From the NCBI GenBank assembly GCA_015060705.1, contig SUXY01000035.1, forward strand, positions 1 to 33,358: a DNA stretch of 33,358 bases, given 5' to 3'. The notes under the pieces are model-generated. The model was not told the DNA's origin. It ran no database searches and was given only the letters and a program-made list of their open reading frames with translations. The translations under genes and the position numbers were made by a program. Positions 1-8,600 of this stretch are shown piece by piece (within the stretch, counting starts at the first letter, position 1; each line of letters starts with the position of its first letter). Source of the DNA: Bacteroides sp. GTDB lineage: Bacteria > Bacteroidota > Bacteroidia > Bacteroidales > Bacteroidaceae.

Positions 1-786
1 AGTCACGGTCTTTCCGAACGGTATTTCGGTGATGGCTAGCGTCTTGTTGTCCACCTTGTTGATTTTGGCGCGGACTTTTACCACACCGCCACGTTCGCCG
101 TCGTTGTAGCGTGATACATCAATCGAACCACCTGTCTGGAAATCGGGATAAAGTTGGAATTCCTCCTTGCGCAGATAGGCGATGGAGGCATCGCAAAGCT
201 CGTTGAAGTTGTGCGGAAGAATTTTTGAAGACAGACCTACGGCAATCCCTTCTACTCCCTGAGCGAGGAGGAGCGGAAACTTGACGGGAAGCGTAATCGG
301 TTCCTTGTTTCGTCCGTCGTAAGAAGCCTGCCATTCGGTAGTCTTCGGGTTGAACACCACATCGAGAGCGAATTTCGAGAGACGTGCTTCGATGTAACGC
401 GGAGCAGCTGCCCCGTCGCCTGTGAGAATGTTACCCCAGTTACCCTGGCAATCGATGAGCAAGTCCTTCTGGCCGAGTTGCACCAAGGCATCACCGATAG
501 AAGCATCGCCGTGCGGGTGGAACTGCATGGTATGACCCACAATGTTTGCCACCTTGTTGTATCGTCCATCGTCCAATCGCTTCATGCTGTGTAAGATACG
601 TCGCTGAACAGGTTTCAACCCGTCGTTAATGTGTGGCACGGCACGTTCCAAAATTACATAGGAAGCATAGTCCAGAAACCAGTTCTGATACATGCCGGTG
701 AGTTGGAACTTTACTCCTTCCTTTTTGGTGTCGGCTGGTTTATAGTCCGAATGTTGGTCTTCCATTTCAAGGTTTTCGTCGCTCAT
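1..786 (-). CDS. Type II topoisomerase A subunit (ParC/GyrA-like), N-terminal part, cut by window edge
   Basis: Reading leftward from ATG at 786 the frame stays open for 262 codons to base 1, so the C-terminal part lies outside. The translation has the winged-helix/tower fold start of GyrA/ParC: LERAVPHINDGLKPVQRRIL, then HPHGDASIGDALVQL, then the breakage-reunion tyrosine in AAAPRYIEARLS. This subunit cuts and rejoins DNA with a partner ATPase subunit (ParE/GyrB) to decatenate or supercoil. In the quinolone region the residue aligned with E. coli ParC Ser80 is Ala and the one aligned with Glu84 is Asp. The acidic start (MSDENLEMEDQHSD) and the A-S-I-G-D motif suggest the second Bacteroidetes A subunit (ParC-like) rather than gyrase proper, but this cannot be settled from the fragment. 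A TATTTTTG (-7 type) lies on this strand at 825-832. It is divergent from glyS. Confidence 0.9.
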   Translation of the reverse strand, partial: MSDENLEMEDQHSDYKPADTKKEGVKFQLTGMYQNWFLDYASYVILERAVPHINDGLKPVQRRILHSMKRLDDGRYNKVANIVGHTMQFHPHGDASIGDALVQLGQKDLLIDCQGNWGNILTGDGAAAPRYIEARLSKFALDVVFNPKTTEWQASYDGRNKEPITLPVKFPLLLAQGVEGIAVGLSSKILPHNFNELCDASIAYLRKEEFQLYPDFQTGGSIDVSRYNDGERGGVVKVRAKINKVDNKTLAITEIPFGKTVT

Positions 787-893
787 ATTTATTTAATTTC
801 CTTAATGTTCTCATGATATGCACACAAAAATACGACTTTTTCGGAAAAAAATCATTTACTTTGCACTTTATTTCGTGGAGAGTCCCTTCTTTT

Positions 894-986
894 GTCATTC
901 AGACGACCGAAGGGAGGAAGAATCTCGATGGCATAAAAAGGATGTATCCGAGATTCTTCGCTACACTACGTTCCGCTCTGAATGAC
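894..986. repeat. 93-bp inverted-repeat element, copy 1
   Basis: The element has a 10-bp perfect outer arm (GTCATTCAGA / TCTGAATGAC) and an 11-bp perfect inner arm (GAAGAATCTCG / CGAGATTCTTC) around a 21-base loop. Unpaired spacers of 13 and 17 bases lie between the arms. Copy 2 at 7248-7340 has the same total length and layout. Here it sits in the divergent gap before glyS, so it would fold into a large hairpin within the glyS leader if transcription starts near 870. It has no coding potential and looks like a non-autonomous (MITE/REP-type) repeat. Confidence 0.85.
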
Positions 987-1038
987 AAGGAAGAGCATAG
1001 ATTAAGAAGAATAACAAGAACAAAAATATAGAAAGAAA

Positions 1039-2580
1039 ATGGCACAAGAAGACGTTTTTAAGAAACTCGTTTCGCATTGTAAGGAATATGGTTTCGTGTT
1101 CCCTTCAAGCGAAATCTACGACGGCCTGGGTGCAGTGTACGACTATGCACAGATGGGCGTGGAATTGAAGAACAACATCAAGCAATACTGGTGGCAGAGC
1201 ATGGTGCTCTTGCACGAAAACATTGTAGGTATCGACTCGGCTATCTTCATGCATCCTACTATCTGGAAGGCATCGGGACACGTAGATGCGTTTAACGACC
1301 CTCTCATCGACAACAAGGACTCGAAGAAGCGCTATCGTGCAGACGTGCTCATCGAAGACCAGCTTGCCAAGTACGATGAAAAGATCAACAAGGAAGTGGC
1401 TAAGGCTGCCAAGCGTTTCGGTGAAGCTTTCGACGAAGCTCAGTTCCGTGCGACCAATGCCCGTGTGCTTGAAAACCAAGCCAAGAAAGACGCTCTTCAC
1501 GAACGTTTCGCCAAGGCGTTGAACGATAACAACCTCGAAGAACTCCGTCAGATTATCCTTGACGAAGAAATCGTTTGTCCGATTAGCGGTACCAAGAACT
1601 GGACCGAAGTGCGTCAGTTCAACTTGATGTTCTCTACTGAAATGGGTTCTACTGCTGATGGTGCCATGAAGATTTACCTCCGTCCGGAAACTGCTCAGGG
1701 TATCTTCGTGAACTACCTGAATGTGCAGAAGACTGGCCGTATGAAGATTCCTTTCGGTATCGCTCAGATTGGTAAGGCATTCCGTAACGAAATCGTAGCC
1801 CGTCAGTTCATCTTCCGTATGCGTGAATTCGAACAGATGGAAATGCAGTTCTTCGTGAAGCCGGGTACTGAACTCGAATGGTTCGCCAAGTGGAAGGAAA
1901 CTCGCTTGAAGTGGCATAAGGCTCTTGGTTTCGGCGATGACCACTATCGTTACCACGATCATGATAAGTTGGCTCACTACGCCAATGCGGCTACCGACAT
2001 CGAATTCCTCATGCCGTTCGGCTTCAAGGAAGTGGAAGGTATTCACTCACGTACCAACTTCGACTTGAGCCAGCACGAAAAGTTCTCGGGCAAGAGCATC
2101 AAGTATTTCGATCCGGAAATCAACGAAAGCTATGTACCATACGTGATCGAAACTTCGATTGGTGTAGACCGTATGTTCCTCAGCATCATGAGTGCAGCAT
2201 ATCAGGAAGAAAAGCTCGAAAACGGCGAAACTCGCGTGGTGTTGAAGTTGCCTGCAGCCCTCGCACCGGTGAAGTTGGCTGTTATGCCATTGGTGAAGAA
2301 GGACGGTCTTCCAGAAAAGGCTCGTGAAATCATTAACGACTTGAAGTTCCACTTCAACTGCCAGTACGATGAAAAGGATTCCATCGGTAAGCGTTACCGT
2401 CGTCAGGATGCTATCGGTACTCCGTACTGTATCACTGTAGACCACCAGACATTGGAAGATAACTGTGTGACTCTCCGTAACCGTGATACCATGGCTCAGG
2501 AACGTGTGGCTATCTCTGAATTGAACAATATCATTGCTGACAAGGTAAGCATCACTAGCTTGTTGAAGACATTGCAATAA
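1039..2580 (+). CDS. glyS: Glycyl-tRNA synthetase, alpha2 (single-chain) type
   Basis: A class II aminoacyl-tRNA synthetase of 513 residues that charges tRNA-Gly with glycine in the cytoplasm. The N-terminus KLVSHCKEYGFVFPSSEIYDG is typical of the family. CPISGTKNW lies near residue 180. Motif 2 starts at F248 (FRNE..., followed by FRMREFEQMEMQFF), and the motif 3-like segment ETSIGVDRMFLSIM spans about 371-384. The C-terminal anticodon-binding domain follows (LAPVKLAVMPLVKK...). It is the eukaryote/Gram-positive-like homodimer, not the GlyQ/GlyS tetramer. The ATG at 1039 has an A/G-rich upstream stretch (AGAAAGAAA). A near-consensus -7 (TTACTTTG, 856-863) would give a leader of about 160 bases containing repeat copy 1. 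The FKBP lipoprotein starts 7 bases after its stop, so the two are probably co-transcribed. Confidence 0.96.
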   Translation: MAQEDVFKKLVSHCKEYGFVFPSSEIYDGLGAVYDYAQMGVELKNNIKQYWWQSMVLLHENIVGIDSAIFMHPTIWKASGHVDAFNDPLIDNKDSKKRYRADVLIEDQLAKYDEKINKEVAKAAKRFGEAFDEAQFRATNARVLENQAKKDALHERFAKALNDNNLEELRQIILDEEIVCPISGTKNWTEVRQFNLMFSTEMGSTADGAMKIYLRPETAQGIFVNYLNVQKTGRMKIPFGIAQIGKAFRNEIVARQFIFRMREFEQMEMQFFVKPGTELEWFAKWKETRLKWHKALGFGDDHYRYHDHDKLAHYANAATDIEFLMPFGFKEVEGIHSRTNFDLSQHEKFSGKSIKYFDPEINESYVPYVIETSIGVDRMFLSIMSAAYQEEKLENGETRVVLKLPAALAPVKLAVMPLVKKDGLPEKAREIINDLKFHFNCQYDEKDSIGKRYRRQDAIGTPYCITVDHQTLEDNCVTLRNRDTMAQERVAISELNNIIADKVSITSLLKTLQ

Positions 2581-2587
2581 TTTGTAA

Positions 2588-3187
2588 ATGAGTATGAAGA
2601 AAAATATATTTTGGATATTTGGCCTGTTGATGGCTGTCTCGTTTACCATCGTTTCCTGTGATGAGACAACGGGCATCCCCGATCCATACACCGATTGGGA
2701 ACTCCGTAATCAGGCTTATATCGATTCCATCGCAAAGGTGGCGAAGGCCAATCCTGACCAGTGGAGAACGATTCATACTTTCAAGTTTGATCCGCCTCTC
2801 AATGACTTGAATCCCGATGTGAACGATTATGTGTATTGTCGGATTTTGGAAAATGGTACAGGAACGGTAAATCCGTTGTTTACAGATTCTGTGGCAACTC
2901 ATTATAGAGGTCAGCTTATTCCGTTGTATAATGGTGAGAAGGTGGTTTTCGACCAAAGTTTTCAAGGTGAGTTGAATACAAATGTAGCAGAACCGGTTGT
3001 TTTCGCTGTTAATGGTGTGGTAGAAGGTTGGCAAACCGTCTTGCAGGAAATGGTGGAAGGTGACCGTTGGGAAATCTATATTCCTTATAGAATGGGGTAT
3101 GGTTCTTATGGTTCCGGCTCTAGCATTCCTGGTTATTCCACTTTGATATTCGATATGCAATTGGTAAAGATTTATACCAATAGATGA
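2588..3187 (+). CDS. FKBP-type peptidyl-prolyl isomerase lipoprotein
   Basis: A 199-residue exported lipoprotein. The N-terminus has a basic start, a hydrophobic stretch and a lipobox ending IVSC (Cys24), so it should be lipidated in the envelope. The C-terminal half has the FKBP pattern: VATHYRGQLI, FDQSF, GVVEGWQTVLQEMVEGDRWEIYIP, then IPGYSTLIFDMQLVKI. Such proteins catalyse cis-trans isomerisation of prolyl bonds and assist folding of exported proteins. Some FKBP active-site residues are replaced (QTVLQEM where LMGM/LQGM-like segments are usual), so activity is inferred. Translation may start at 2588 (MSMKK) or 2594 (MKK). It follows glyS closely and ends in a strong hairpin shared with asd. 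Confidence 0.88.
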   Translation: MSMKKNIFWIFGLLMAVSFTIVSCDETTGIPDPYTDWELRNQAYIDSIAKVAKANPDQWRTIHTFKFDPPLNDLNPDVNDYVYCRILENGTGTVNPLFTDSVATHYRGQLIPLYNGEKVVFDQSFQGELNTNVAEPVVFAVNGVVEGWQTVLQEMVEGDRWEIYIPYRMGYGSYGSGSSIPGYSTLIFDMQLVKIYTNR

Positions 3188-3190
3188 TAA

Positions 3191-3223
3191 CAAAAGAGAG
3201 AACCTTCATGGTTCTCTCTTTTG
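3191..3223. terminator. Bidirectional hairpin terminator between the FKBP gene and asd
   Basis: A perfect 14-bp stem (CAAAAGAGAGAACC paired with its complement) closes a 5-base loop. It lies between convergent genes ending at 3187 (+) and 3243 (-). The A-rich and T-rich ends of the stem supply a U-run in either direction. Confidence 0.85.
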
Positions 3224-3242
3224 ATTTTGATATGATTCAATA

Positions 3243-4253
3243 TTACTTAATGTTTCCCACCTTAATCAAGTATTCAGCAATCTGAACTGCATTGAGTGCA
3301 GCACCCTTCTTGATTTGGTCGCCTACAATCCAGAATGTCAAACCATTTTCGTTCGCCAAGTCCTTGCGGATACGACCTACATAAACCGGGTCCTTGCCAG
3401 CGAGGAAGAGCGGCATCGGATATTCCTTTTCAGCCGGATTGTCGGTCAGTACAAGACCATCGCCCTTGGCAAATGCTTCGCGGGCTTCTTCTACCGAGAT
3501 AGGACGTTCGGTTTCTACCCAAATGCTTTCCGAGTGAGAACGGAGAGCTGGAACACGTACACACATGGCGCTCACCTGAATGTCGGAGTGCATAATCTTG
3601 CGTGTTTCGTTGTACATCTTCATTTCTTCCTTGGTGTAACCGTTGTCGGTGAACACGTCGATTTGTGGAATCAAGTTGAATGCCAACTGGTAAGCAAACT
3701 TGTTCACGGTCACAGGTTCACCTGCCAATACCTGACGATATTGTTCGTAAAGCTCGTCCATGGCAGCAGCACCGGCACCACTGGCAGCTTGGTAAGTAGA
3801 TACATGTACACGCTTGATGTGCGAGAGGTCTTCAATCGCCTTCAAGGCAACCACCATCTGGATAGTAGTACAGTTCGGGTTGGCAATGATATTGCGTGGA
3901 CGGTTCAATGCATCTTCGGCATTTACTTCGGGAACCACCAAAGGAACATCGTTTTCCATGCGGAAGGCACTAGAGTTGTCAATCATTACAGCTCCGTATT
4001 TAGTAATGGTTTCGGCAAACTCGATAGAAGTACCGCCACCGGCAGAGGTAAACGCAATGTCTACACCTTTGAAGTCATCGTTGTGCTGGAGGAGTTTCAC
4101 TTCAATCTCTTTTCCACGGAAAGTGTATTTTCGGCCTGCACTGCGTGAAGAACCGAACAACAACAACTCATCAATCGGGAAATTTCTTTCATCAAGCACG
4201 CGCAGGAATTCTTGTCCTACCGCTCCGCTTGCACCAACAATCGCTACTTTCAT
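3243..4253 (-). CDS. asd: Aspartate-semialdehyde dehydrogenase
   Basis: 336 residues. It reduces aspartyl phosphate to aspartate semialdehyde with NADPH, the branch point to lysine/diaminopimelate, threonine and methionine. The N-terminal nucleotide-binding loop GASGAVG is at residues 7-13, the catalytic cysteine is Cys128 in [10 protein letters not shown], and the active-site His is probably H239 in [13 protein letters not shown]. Length is normal for the family. It is a single-gene unit: the neighbour downstream is convergent and the antiporter upstream is divergent. The ATG at 4253 follows a leader of about 65 bases from TAATTTTG at 4325-4332. Confidence 0.96.
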   Translation of the reverse strand: MKVAIVGASGAVGQEFLRVLDERNFPIDELLLFGSSRSAGRKYTFRGKEIEVKLLQHNDDFKGVDIAFTSAGGGTSIEFAETITKYGAVMIDNSSAFRMENDVPLVVPEVNAEDALNRPRNIIANPNCTTIQMVVALKAIEDLSHIKRVHVSTYQAASGAGAAAMDELYEQYRQVLAGEPVTVNKFAYQLAFNLIPQIDVFTDNGYTKEEMKMYNETRKIMHSDIQVSAMCVRVPALRSHSESIWVETERPISVEEAREAFAKGDGLVLTDNPAEKEYPMPLFLAGKDPVYVGRIRKDLANENGLTFWIVGDQIKKGAALNAVQIAEYLIKVGNIK

Positions 4254-4324
4254 ATTTTTAGTGTCTTTTTGTTATGATTAGTATTAAAACGAGAATCAAA
4301 ATGGAAGATTCCTTTATTGGGCTG

Positions 4325-4332
4325 CAAAATTA
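4325..4332 (-). promoter_or_regulatory. Candidate -7 element of asd
   Basis: TAATTTTG on the minus strand matches the Bacteroidetes -7 consensus TAnnTTTG at every fixed base. No clear TTTG lies about 20 bases upstream, so the -33 half is weak. Confidence 0.55.
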
Positions 4333-4375
4333 GAACATTTTATGAAAATGATAAGTAAAAGAGAAACTTTTTTTG

Positions 4376-4383
4376 TAAATTTG
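4376..4383 (+). promoter_or_regulatory. Candidate -7 element of the antiporter operon
   Basis: TAAATTTG, a full match to TAnnTTTG, lies 33 bases before the antiporter ATG. Its -33 half is not obvious. It is divergent from the asd promoter about 45 bp away. Confidence 0.55.
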
Positions 4384-4416
4384 TCGATAATTTGATAGAA
4401 AACCTACGTTGAACCT

Positions 4417-6570
4417 ATGAACTTACCCGATATAGGCATTCATTTGCCCATTACAGACCCCACCTGGATATTCTTCCTGGTGCTGATGATTATTCTCTTT
4501 GCTCCCATTGTGCTGGGTCGCTTGCGTATTCCCCACATTATCGGTATGATTTTGGCAGGGGTTGTTATCGGCAAGTACGGCTTCAACATTCTGGAACGGG
4601 ACAGCAGTTTCGAATTGTTCGGTAAGGTGGGTATCTACTACATCATGTTTTTGGCAGGGCTTGAAATGGATTTGGAGAACTTGAAGAAGAATCTGCTGAA
4701 AGCATTGGCGTTCGGGGTGCTGACCTTTTGCATTCCTTTTGCCATGGGGATGTGGGTAGGGATGAATGTGCTGGGCTTTGGGGTAGGTGCCTCAATGTTG
4801 CTCTCCAGTATTTTTGCTTCGCATACCTTGGTGGCGTATCCTATTGTAGGACGATACGGTATGACCCGACATGCGTCCGTGTCCATTTCCATCGGGGGTA
4901 CGATGTTTGCCCTCACGGTGGCCTTGTTCATCTTGGCTGGTATTTCGGGAATGTATAGAGGTGAGCTGGATTCGGGCTCATGGATATGGTTCATCGGCAA
5001 GTGTGTGGGCTATTGTGTCTTCGTATTCCTGGTCTTTCCGCGATTTGCCCGTTGGTTCTTCCGTACCTACGAAGACAATGTGATGCAATATATTTTTGTG
5101 CTTGCCTTGGTGTTCCTTTCGGCGGCGCTGGCGGAGTTGGCAGGCATGGAAGGTATCTTCGGTGCTTTCTTGGCAGGCTTGGTGTTGAACCGCTTGATTC
5201 CGCACGTTTCTCCGCTGATGAACCGTACGGAGTTTGTGGGTAATGCGCTTTTCATCCCGTACTTCCTGATTGGGGTGGGGATGCTCATCAACTTGGGTGC
5301 CTTGTTCCATGGAGGTGAGACCATCAAGGTGGTTCTCGTCATGGTCATTGTTGCAACGGTTTCCAAGTGGATAGCTGCTTGGCTCACCCAACTCGTCTAT
5401 CGCATGTCGAAGGCTTCCCGTCAGATGTTGTTCGGTTTGAGCAATGCCCATGCTGCCGGTGCTTTGGCGATGGTGATGGTCGGTACGAAGATTGAACTGG
5501 AACCGGGTGTATTCTTGATGAATGAAGACATGCTGAACGGGGTGGTCATCATGATTCTTTTCTCCTGCATCATCAGTTCGGTGGTGACGGAACATGCCGC
5601 CCGTACCATGGCATTGGCCGAAGAGAATGGTGAAATGGACATGGCCCGTGGCAAGGAAGACGAACGTATGATGGTATCCATTGCCAATCCGGAAACCGTA
5701 GAGCCGCTGGTGAACATGGCTCTCATGATGCGCGACCCGAAATCAAAGAAGGAACTGTTGGCCGTGACGGTGGAAGTGGAATACGATGAGGCCAAGAAGC
5801 AGGCGAAGCTGGCACAACGTCGGAAGAGTCTGGAACAAGCTGCCCGTATAGCTTCGGCGGTAGATGTACCGATGAAGACCCGATGCCGACTGAGTACGAA
5901 TGCCGCTACGGGCATCCTGAATACCGCCAGTGAAATGAATGCATCGGAAATCATTCTCGGTCTTCACCATAAGCATGGTTTGTTGGACTCGTTCTTGGGT
6001 AGTTTCGCACAGAGTATCTTGAAGGGTACGCACCGTCAGATGATGGTGGTGAAGTGTCTCATTCCAGTGAACACCATGCGACGGATCATGGTGGCGGTAC
6101 CTCCAAAAGCGGAATACGAATCAGGCTTTTATAAGTGGGTGGAACGTTTGGCACGTATCGGCGGACAGTTGGGATGTAGGGTGCATTTTTGGGCACATCC
6201 TGATACTCTCCAACGCATCAGCGGATACATGAACCGTTTCCATGGAAGCGTACGGGTGGAATTTTCGCCGATGGATGATTGGGATGATTTGTTGCTCATC
6301 AGCAGTAAGGTAGCATTCGACCACTTGATGGTCATCGTTTGTGCCCGTAAGGGGGCTATCTCGTACCAGCCTTCCTTCGAAGAATTGCCGAATCAGATTA
6401 CCAAATATTTCTCGAACAACAGCTTGATGCTGATTTATCCCGACCAGTTGGGCGACCCGTTGGAGAACTTCACTTTCTCCAGTCCGCGTAGTCAGGCTGA
6501 AAACCGCCTTTATGACCAAGTGTCTAAGTGGGTATACAAGTGGATGAAGAAAGGAGATGAACAAGGATGA
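4417..6570 (+). CDS. CPA2-family cation:proton antiporter with cytoplasmic USP-like tail
   Basis: 717 residues. The first 400 or so form the multi-pass Na+/H+ exchanger fold of the CPA2 (KefB/GerN-like) family: many hydrophobic segments, [19 protein letters not shown] near the start, [14 protein letters not shown], and an [15 protein letters not shown] helix break. The C-terminal 300 residues are soluble and resemble universal-stress-protein domains ([13 protein letters not shown]...[17 protein letters not shown]). No TrkA-N/RCK domain of the KefB/KefC kind is visible. Substrate ion (Na+ or K+) cannot be told from sequence. The stop overlaps the start of the next gene by 4 bases (ATGA at 6567-6570), implying translational coupling. 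Confidence 0.9.
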   Translation: MNLPDIGIHLPITDPTWIFFLVLMIILFAPIVLGRLRIPHIIGMILAGVVIGKYGFNILERDSSFELFGKVGIYYIMFLAGLEMDLENLKKNLLKALAFGVLTFCIPFAMGMWVGMNVLGFGVGASMLLSSIFASHTLVAYPIVGRYGMTRHASVSISIGGTMFALTVALFILAGISGMYRGELDSGSWIWFIGKCVGYCVFVFLVFPRFARWFFRTYEDNVMQYIFVLALVFLSAALAELAGMEGIFGAFLAGLVLNRLIPHVSPLMNRTEFVGNALFIPYFLIGVGMLINLGALFHGGETIKVVLVMVIVATVSKWIAAWLTQLVYRMSKASRQMLFGLSNAHAAGALAMVMVGTKIELEPGVFLMNEDMLNGVVIMILFSCIISSVVTEHAARTMALAEENGEMDMARGKEDERMMVSIANPETVEPLVNMALMMRDPKSKKELLAVTVEVEYDEAKKQAKLAQRRKSLEQAARIASAVDVPMKTRCRLSTNAATGILNTASEMNASEIILGLHHKHGLLDSFLGSFAQSILKGTHRQMMVVKCLIPVNTMRRIMVAVPPKAEYESGFYKWVERLARIGGQLGCRVHFWAHPDTLQRISGYMNRFHGSVRVEFSPMDDWDDLLLISSKVAFDHLMVIVCARKGAISYQPSFEELPNQITKYFSNNSLMLIYPDQLGDPLENFTFSSPRSQAENRLYDQVSKWVYKWMKKGDEQG

Positions 6571-7235
6571 GTGAAAAGATGATAGAAATACAAGGCATCA
6601 CCAAGAGTTTCGGTGAGTTGCAAGTGCTGAAAGGTATCGACCTGATAATAAATAAAGGTGAAGTGGTGAGCATTGTCGGTCCCAGTGGGGCAGGGAAGAC
6701 CACTTTGCTTCAAATCATGGGTACGCTGGACAAGGCGGATGTAGGTTCGGTGGTCATCAATGGCGTGGAAGTAGGGAAACTGAAGGAAAAGGAATTGTCA
6801 GCTTTTCGTAACAAGCAGATAGGTTTTGTTTTCCAATTTCATCAATTGTTGCCTGAGTTTACCGCGTTGGAGAATGTCATGATACCTGCGCTGATTGCTG
6901 GAACTTCTTCGGGAGAGGCTATGCGAAGGGCGAAAGATACGTTAGAGATGATGGGGCTGGCGGAGCGGGCATCGCACAAGCCGGCTGAGCTTTCGGGTGG
7001 GGAGAAGCAGCGAGTGGCAGTAGCCCGTGCACTCATCAACCATCCTGCGGTCATCTTTGCCGATGAACCGTCGGGAAGTTTGGATAGCAAGAACAAGGAA
7101 GAATTGCACCAACTCTTCTTCGACTTGCGCGAAAAGCTGGGGCAGACATTTGTGATTGTCACCCACGATGAAGGGTTGGCGCAATTGACGGATCGCACCA
7201 TTCATATGGTGGATGGTCGGATTTCTCAACCATAG
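6567..7235 (+). CDS. LolD/MacB-type ABC transporter ATP-binding protein
   Basis: 222 residues, a complete single ABC ATPase domain. Walker A GPSGAGKT is at 38-45, the Q-loop at FVFQF, signature LSGGE at 142-146, Walker B VIFADEP near 162-168, and the switch His at 200. The subfamily (LolD, FtsE, MacB ATPases) powers FtsX-fold permeases such as lipoprotein release; LolD-like is the best guess. No permease gene adjoins it. It is coupled by an ATGA overlap to the antiporter upstream and followed by repeat copy 2, so its partner must be encoded elsewhere. Confidence 0.92.
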   Translation: MSEKMIEIQGITKSFGELQVLKGIDLIINKGEVVSIVGPSGAGKTTLLQIMGTLDKADVGSVVINGVEVGKLKEKELSAFRNKQIGFVFQFHQLLPEFTALENVMIPALIAGTSSGEAMRRAKDTLEMMGLAERASHKPAELSGGEKQRVAVARALINHPAVIFADEPSGSLDSKNKEELHQLFFDLREKLGQTFVIVTHDEGLAQLTDRTIHMVDGRISQP

Positions 7236-7247
7236 AGAATAAGTAAT

Positions 7248-7340
7248 GTCATTCAGAGGAGCGATGCGACGAAGAATCTCGAATGCATCCACTTTATGTC
7301 ATCGAGATTCTTCGCTGCACTCCGTTTCGCTCTGAATGAC
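7248..7340. repeat. 93-bp inverted-repeat element, copy 2
   Basis: Same design as 894-986: identical outer 10-bp arms (GTCATTCAGA/TCTGAATGAC) and inner 11-bp arms (GAAGAATCTCG/CGAGATTCTTC), again with a 21-base loop and 93 bp overall. The loop and inter-arm spacers differ from copy 1 while the arms are conserved. It fills the convergent gap between the ABC ATPase and the DUF2007 gene and may serve as a terminator there. Confidence 0.85.
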
Positions 7341-7349
7341 AAAATATGT

Positions 7350-7568
7350 TTAAAGGTGTTCAGGAAAAGCTTCTTTCAGAATCTCCTTGGCACGTTCAAG
7401 GTCTTTCTCGAAAACGAGCACATCAATATCAAATCCACGTAAAGCGGTCATCACTTGATTGGTCAGTTCCCCTTGCAGCATGGATTCTATGCCTTGGTCT
7501 TTCAGAATGTCCTGAAGCATGTGCGCTTGCACATTGTCTTGGAAAGAAGTCAGTCTGACGGTCTTCAT
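7350..7568 (-). CDS. Small DUF2007-family protein
   Basis: 72 residues starting MKTVRLTSFQ. The frame is open upstream to 7667, but that extension runs through the promoter of the next gene and has a low-quality sequence, so ATG at 7568 is preferred. The pattern (a beta strand, then LQDILKDQGIESMLQGE, then FDIDVLVFEKDLERAKEILKE) is that of the DUF2007/putative signal-transducing family, small PII-like alpha/beta proteins of unknown function. It is divergent from the cvfB-like gene; its own promoter is not clear (TATCTTTA on this strand is a near match). Confidence 0.75.
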   Translation of the reverse strand: MKTVRLTSFQDNVQAHMLQDILKDQGIESMLQGELTNQVMTALRGFDIDVLVFEKDLERAKEILKEAFPEHL

Positions 7569-7616
7569 AATCGTAAGTTTTTGATGAAATCTATGTGTAA
7601 AGATAAGGTTTTTCCG

Positions 7617-7624
7617 TATCTTTG
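7617..7624 (+). promoter_or_regulatory. Candidate -7 element of the S1-domain gene
   Basis: TATCTTTG, a full match to TAnnTTTG, 17 bases before the ATG at 7642. The leader would be about 10 bases. No clear -33 TTTG. Confidence 0.5.
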
Positions 7625-7641
7625 GCAAAAAATTAGATATA

Positions 7642-8475
7642 ATGAATGTTATATTAGGAAAATACAACCAATTGGAAGTGGTAAAGGAAGTGGATTTCGG
7701 TATCTACCTCGATGGGGGAGACGATGGCGAGATCTTGTTGCCTACCCGCTATGTGCCCGAAGGATGCAAGCCGGGCGATATGCTCAATGTGTTCATCTAC
7801 CTGGACAACGAAGAACGTCTGATTGCTACCACCTTGGAACCGAAGGTGCAAGTGGACGAGTTCGCTTGTCTGGAAGTGGCATGGGTCAATGAATATGGCG
7901 CATTTCTCGACTGGGGACTGATGAAGGACCTCTTCGTGCCTTTCCGCGAACAGAAGATGAAGATGCAGAAGGGACACCGCTATGTGGTGCATGCCCATGT
8001 GGACGAGGACAGCTATCGCATCATGGCATCGGCCAAGGTGGAGAGATACCTCTCGAAAGAAATGCCTCCTTACCAAGCCGGTGAGGAAGTGGAAGTCATG
8101 ATTTGGCAGAAGACCGACCTTGGCTATAAAGTGATTGTAGACAATAAGTTCGGCGGCTTGGTATACCAACGGGAGATTTTCCAAGTGTTGGAACCGGGTA
8201 TGAAGATGCAGGCATACGTCCGTCAGGTGCGCGAGGATGGTAAGATAGACCTCACCTTGCAGAAGGACGGTTTCCAGAAGGTGGATGATTTTTCGGGTGT
8301 GTTGCTGCAATACATCAAGGAGCAGGGTGGACATACTCCATTGAACGACAAGAGTGCTGCTGAAGATATCTATGAAACCTTTGGTGTAAGCAAGAAGACT
8401 TTCAAGAAAGCTGTGGGCGACTTGTACAAGAAACGTCTCGTCTTGTTGGTAGAAGACGGTATCCGTTTGGCTTAA
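7642..8475 (+). CDS. CvfB/YitL-like S1 RNA-binding protein
   Basis: 277 residues with the CvfB layout: successive S1-like beta-barrels (GKYNQLEVVKEVDFGIYLDGG..., then FACLEVAWVNEYGAFLDWGLMKDLFVPF, then GYKVIVDNKFGGLVYQREIF) and a C-terminal winged helix (DIYETFGVSKKTFKKAVGDLYKKRLV). CvfB of Staphylococcus binds RNA and affects virulence gene expression; the role in Bacteroidetes is not known to me. Cytoplasmic, no signal peptide. It is probably monocistronic: a weak TCCCTA/TAGGGA hairpin (8485-8503) follows. Confidence 0.88.
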   Translation: MNVILGKYNQLEVVKEVDFGIYLDGGDDGEILLPTRYVPEGCKPGDMLNVFIYLDNEERLIATTLEPKVQVDEFACLEVAWVNEYGAFLDWGLMKDLFVPFREQKMKMQKGHRYVVHAHVDEDSYRIMASAKVERYLSKEMPPYQAGEEVEVMIWQKTDLGYKVIVDNKFGGLVYQREIFQVLEPGMKMQAYVRQVREDGKIDLTLQKDGFQKVDDFSGVLLQYIKEQGGHTPLNDKSAAEDIYETFGVSKKTFKKAVGDLYKKRLVLLVEDGIRLA

Positions 8476-8484
8476 AGGGGGAAA

Positions 8485-8503
8485 TCCCTAAAAGAAATAG
8501 GGA
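8485..8503. other. Small inverted repeat after the S1-domain gene
   Basis: TCCCTA and TAGGGA flank a 7-base A-rich loop 9 bases after the stop at 8475. There is no T-run after it, so it is at most a weak terminator; it may instead belong to the group of G-rich palindromes before the next promoter. Confidence 0.35.
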
Positions 8504-8532
8504 AATTCCTATCATAATATGGGGAAAATCAA

Positions 8533-8563
8533 TTGTAGGGGGAGAATTCTTCCCCTATTTTTG
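8533..8563 (+). promoter_or_regulatory. Promoter of the 8601 gene with a palindromic spacer
   Basis: TTG (8533-8535), a 20-base spacer, then TATTTTTG (8556-8563), a full -7 match. A 22-base palindrome at 8536-8557 (11 pairs with one G-T wobble, GAATTC at the centre) fills the whole spacer and runs two bases into the -7. It could be an operator, or a terminator hairpin for the gene upstream since T5 follows it. Confidence 0.6.
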
Positions 8564-8600
8564 CATTAAAGAAAAACGATAACTCTAAAAACATGCAGAT

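Noticed and set aside
631-1031. Two plus-strand ORFs before glyS
   Set aside because: The first overlaps the topoisomerase gene antisense, the second runs through the 93-bp repeat; no protein-like features.
1105-2046. Minus-strand ORF of 313 codons
   Set aside because: Entirely antisense to glyS, whose product is unmistakable.
7569-7667. N-terminal extension of the DUF2007 protein
   Set aside because: Covers the divergent promoter at 7617-7624 and encodes residues unlike the family.
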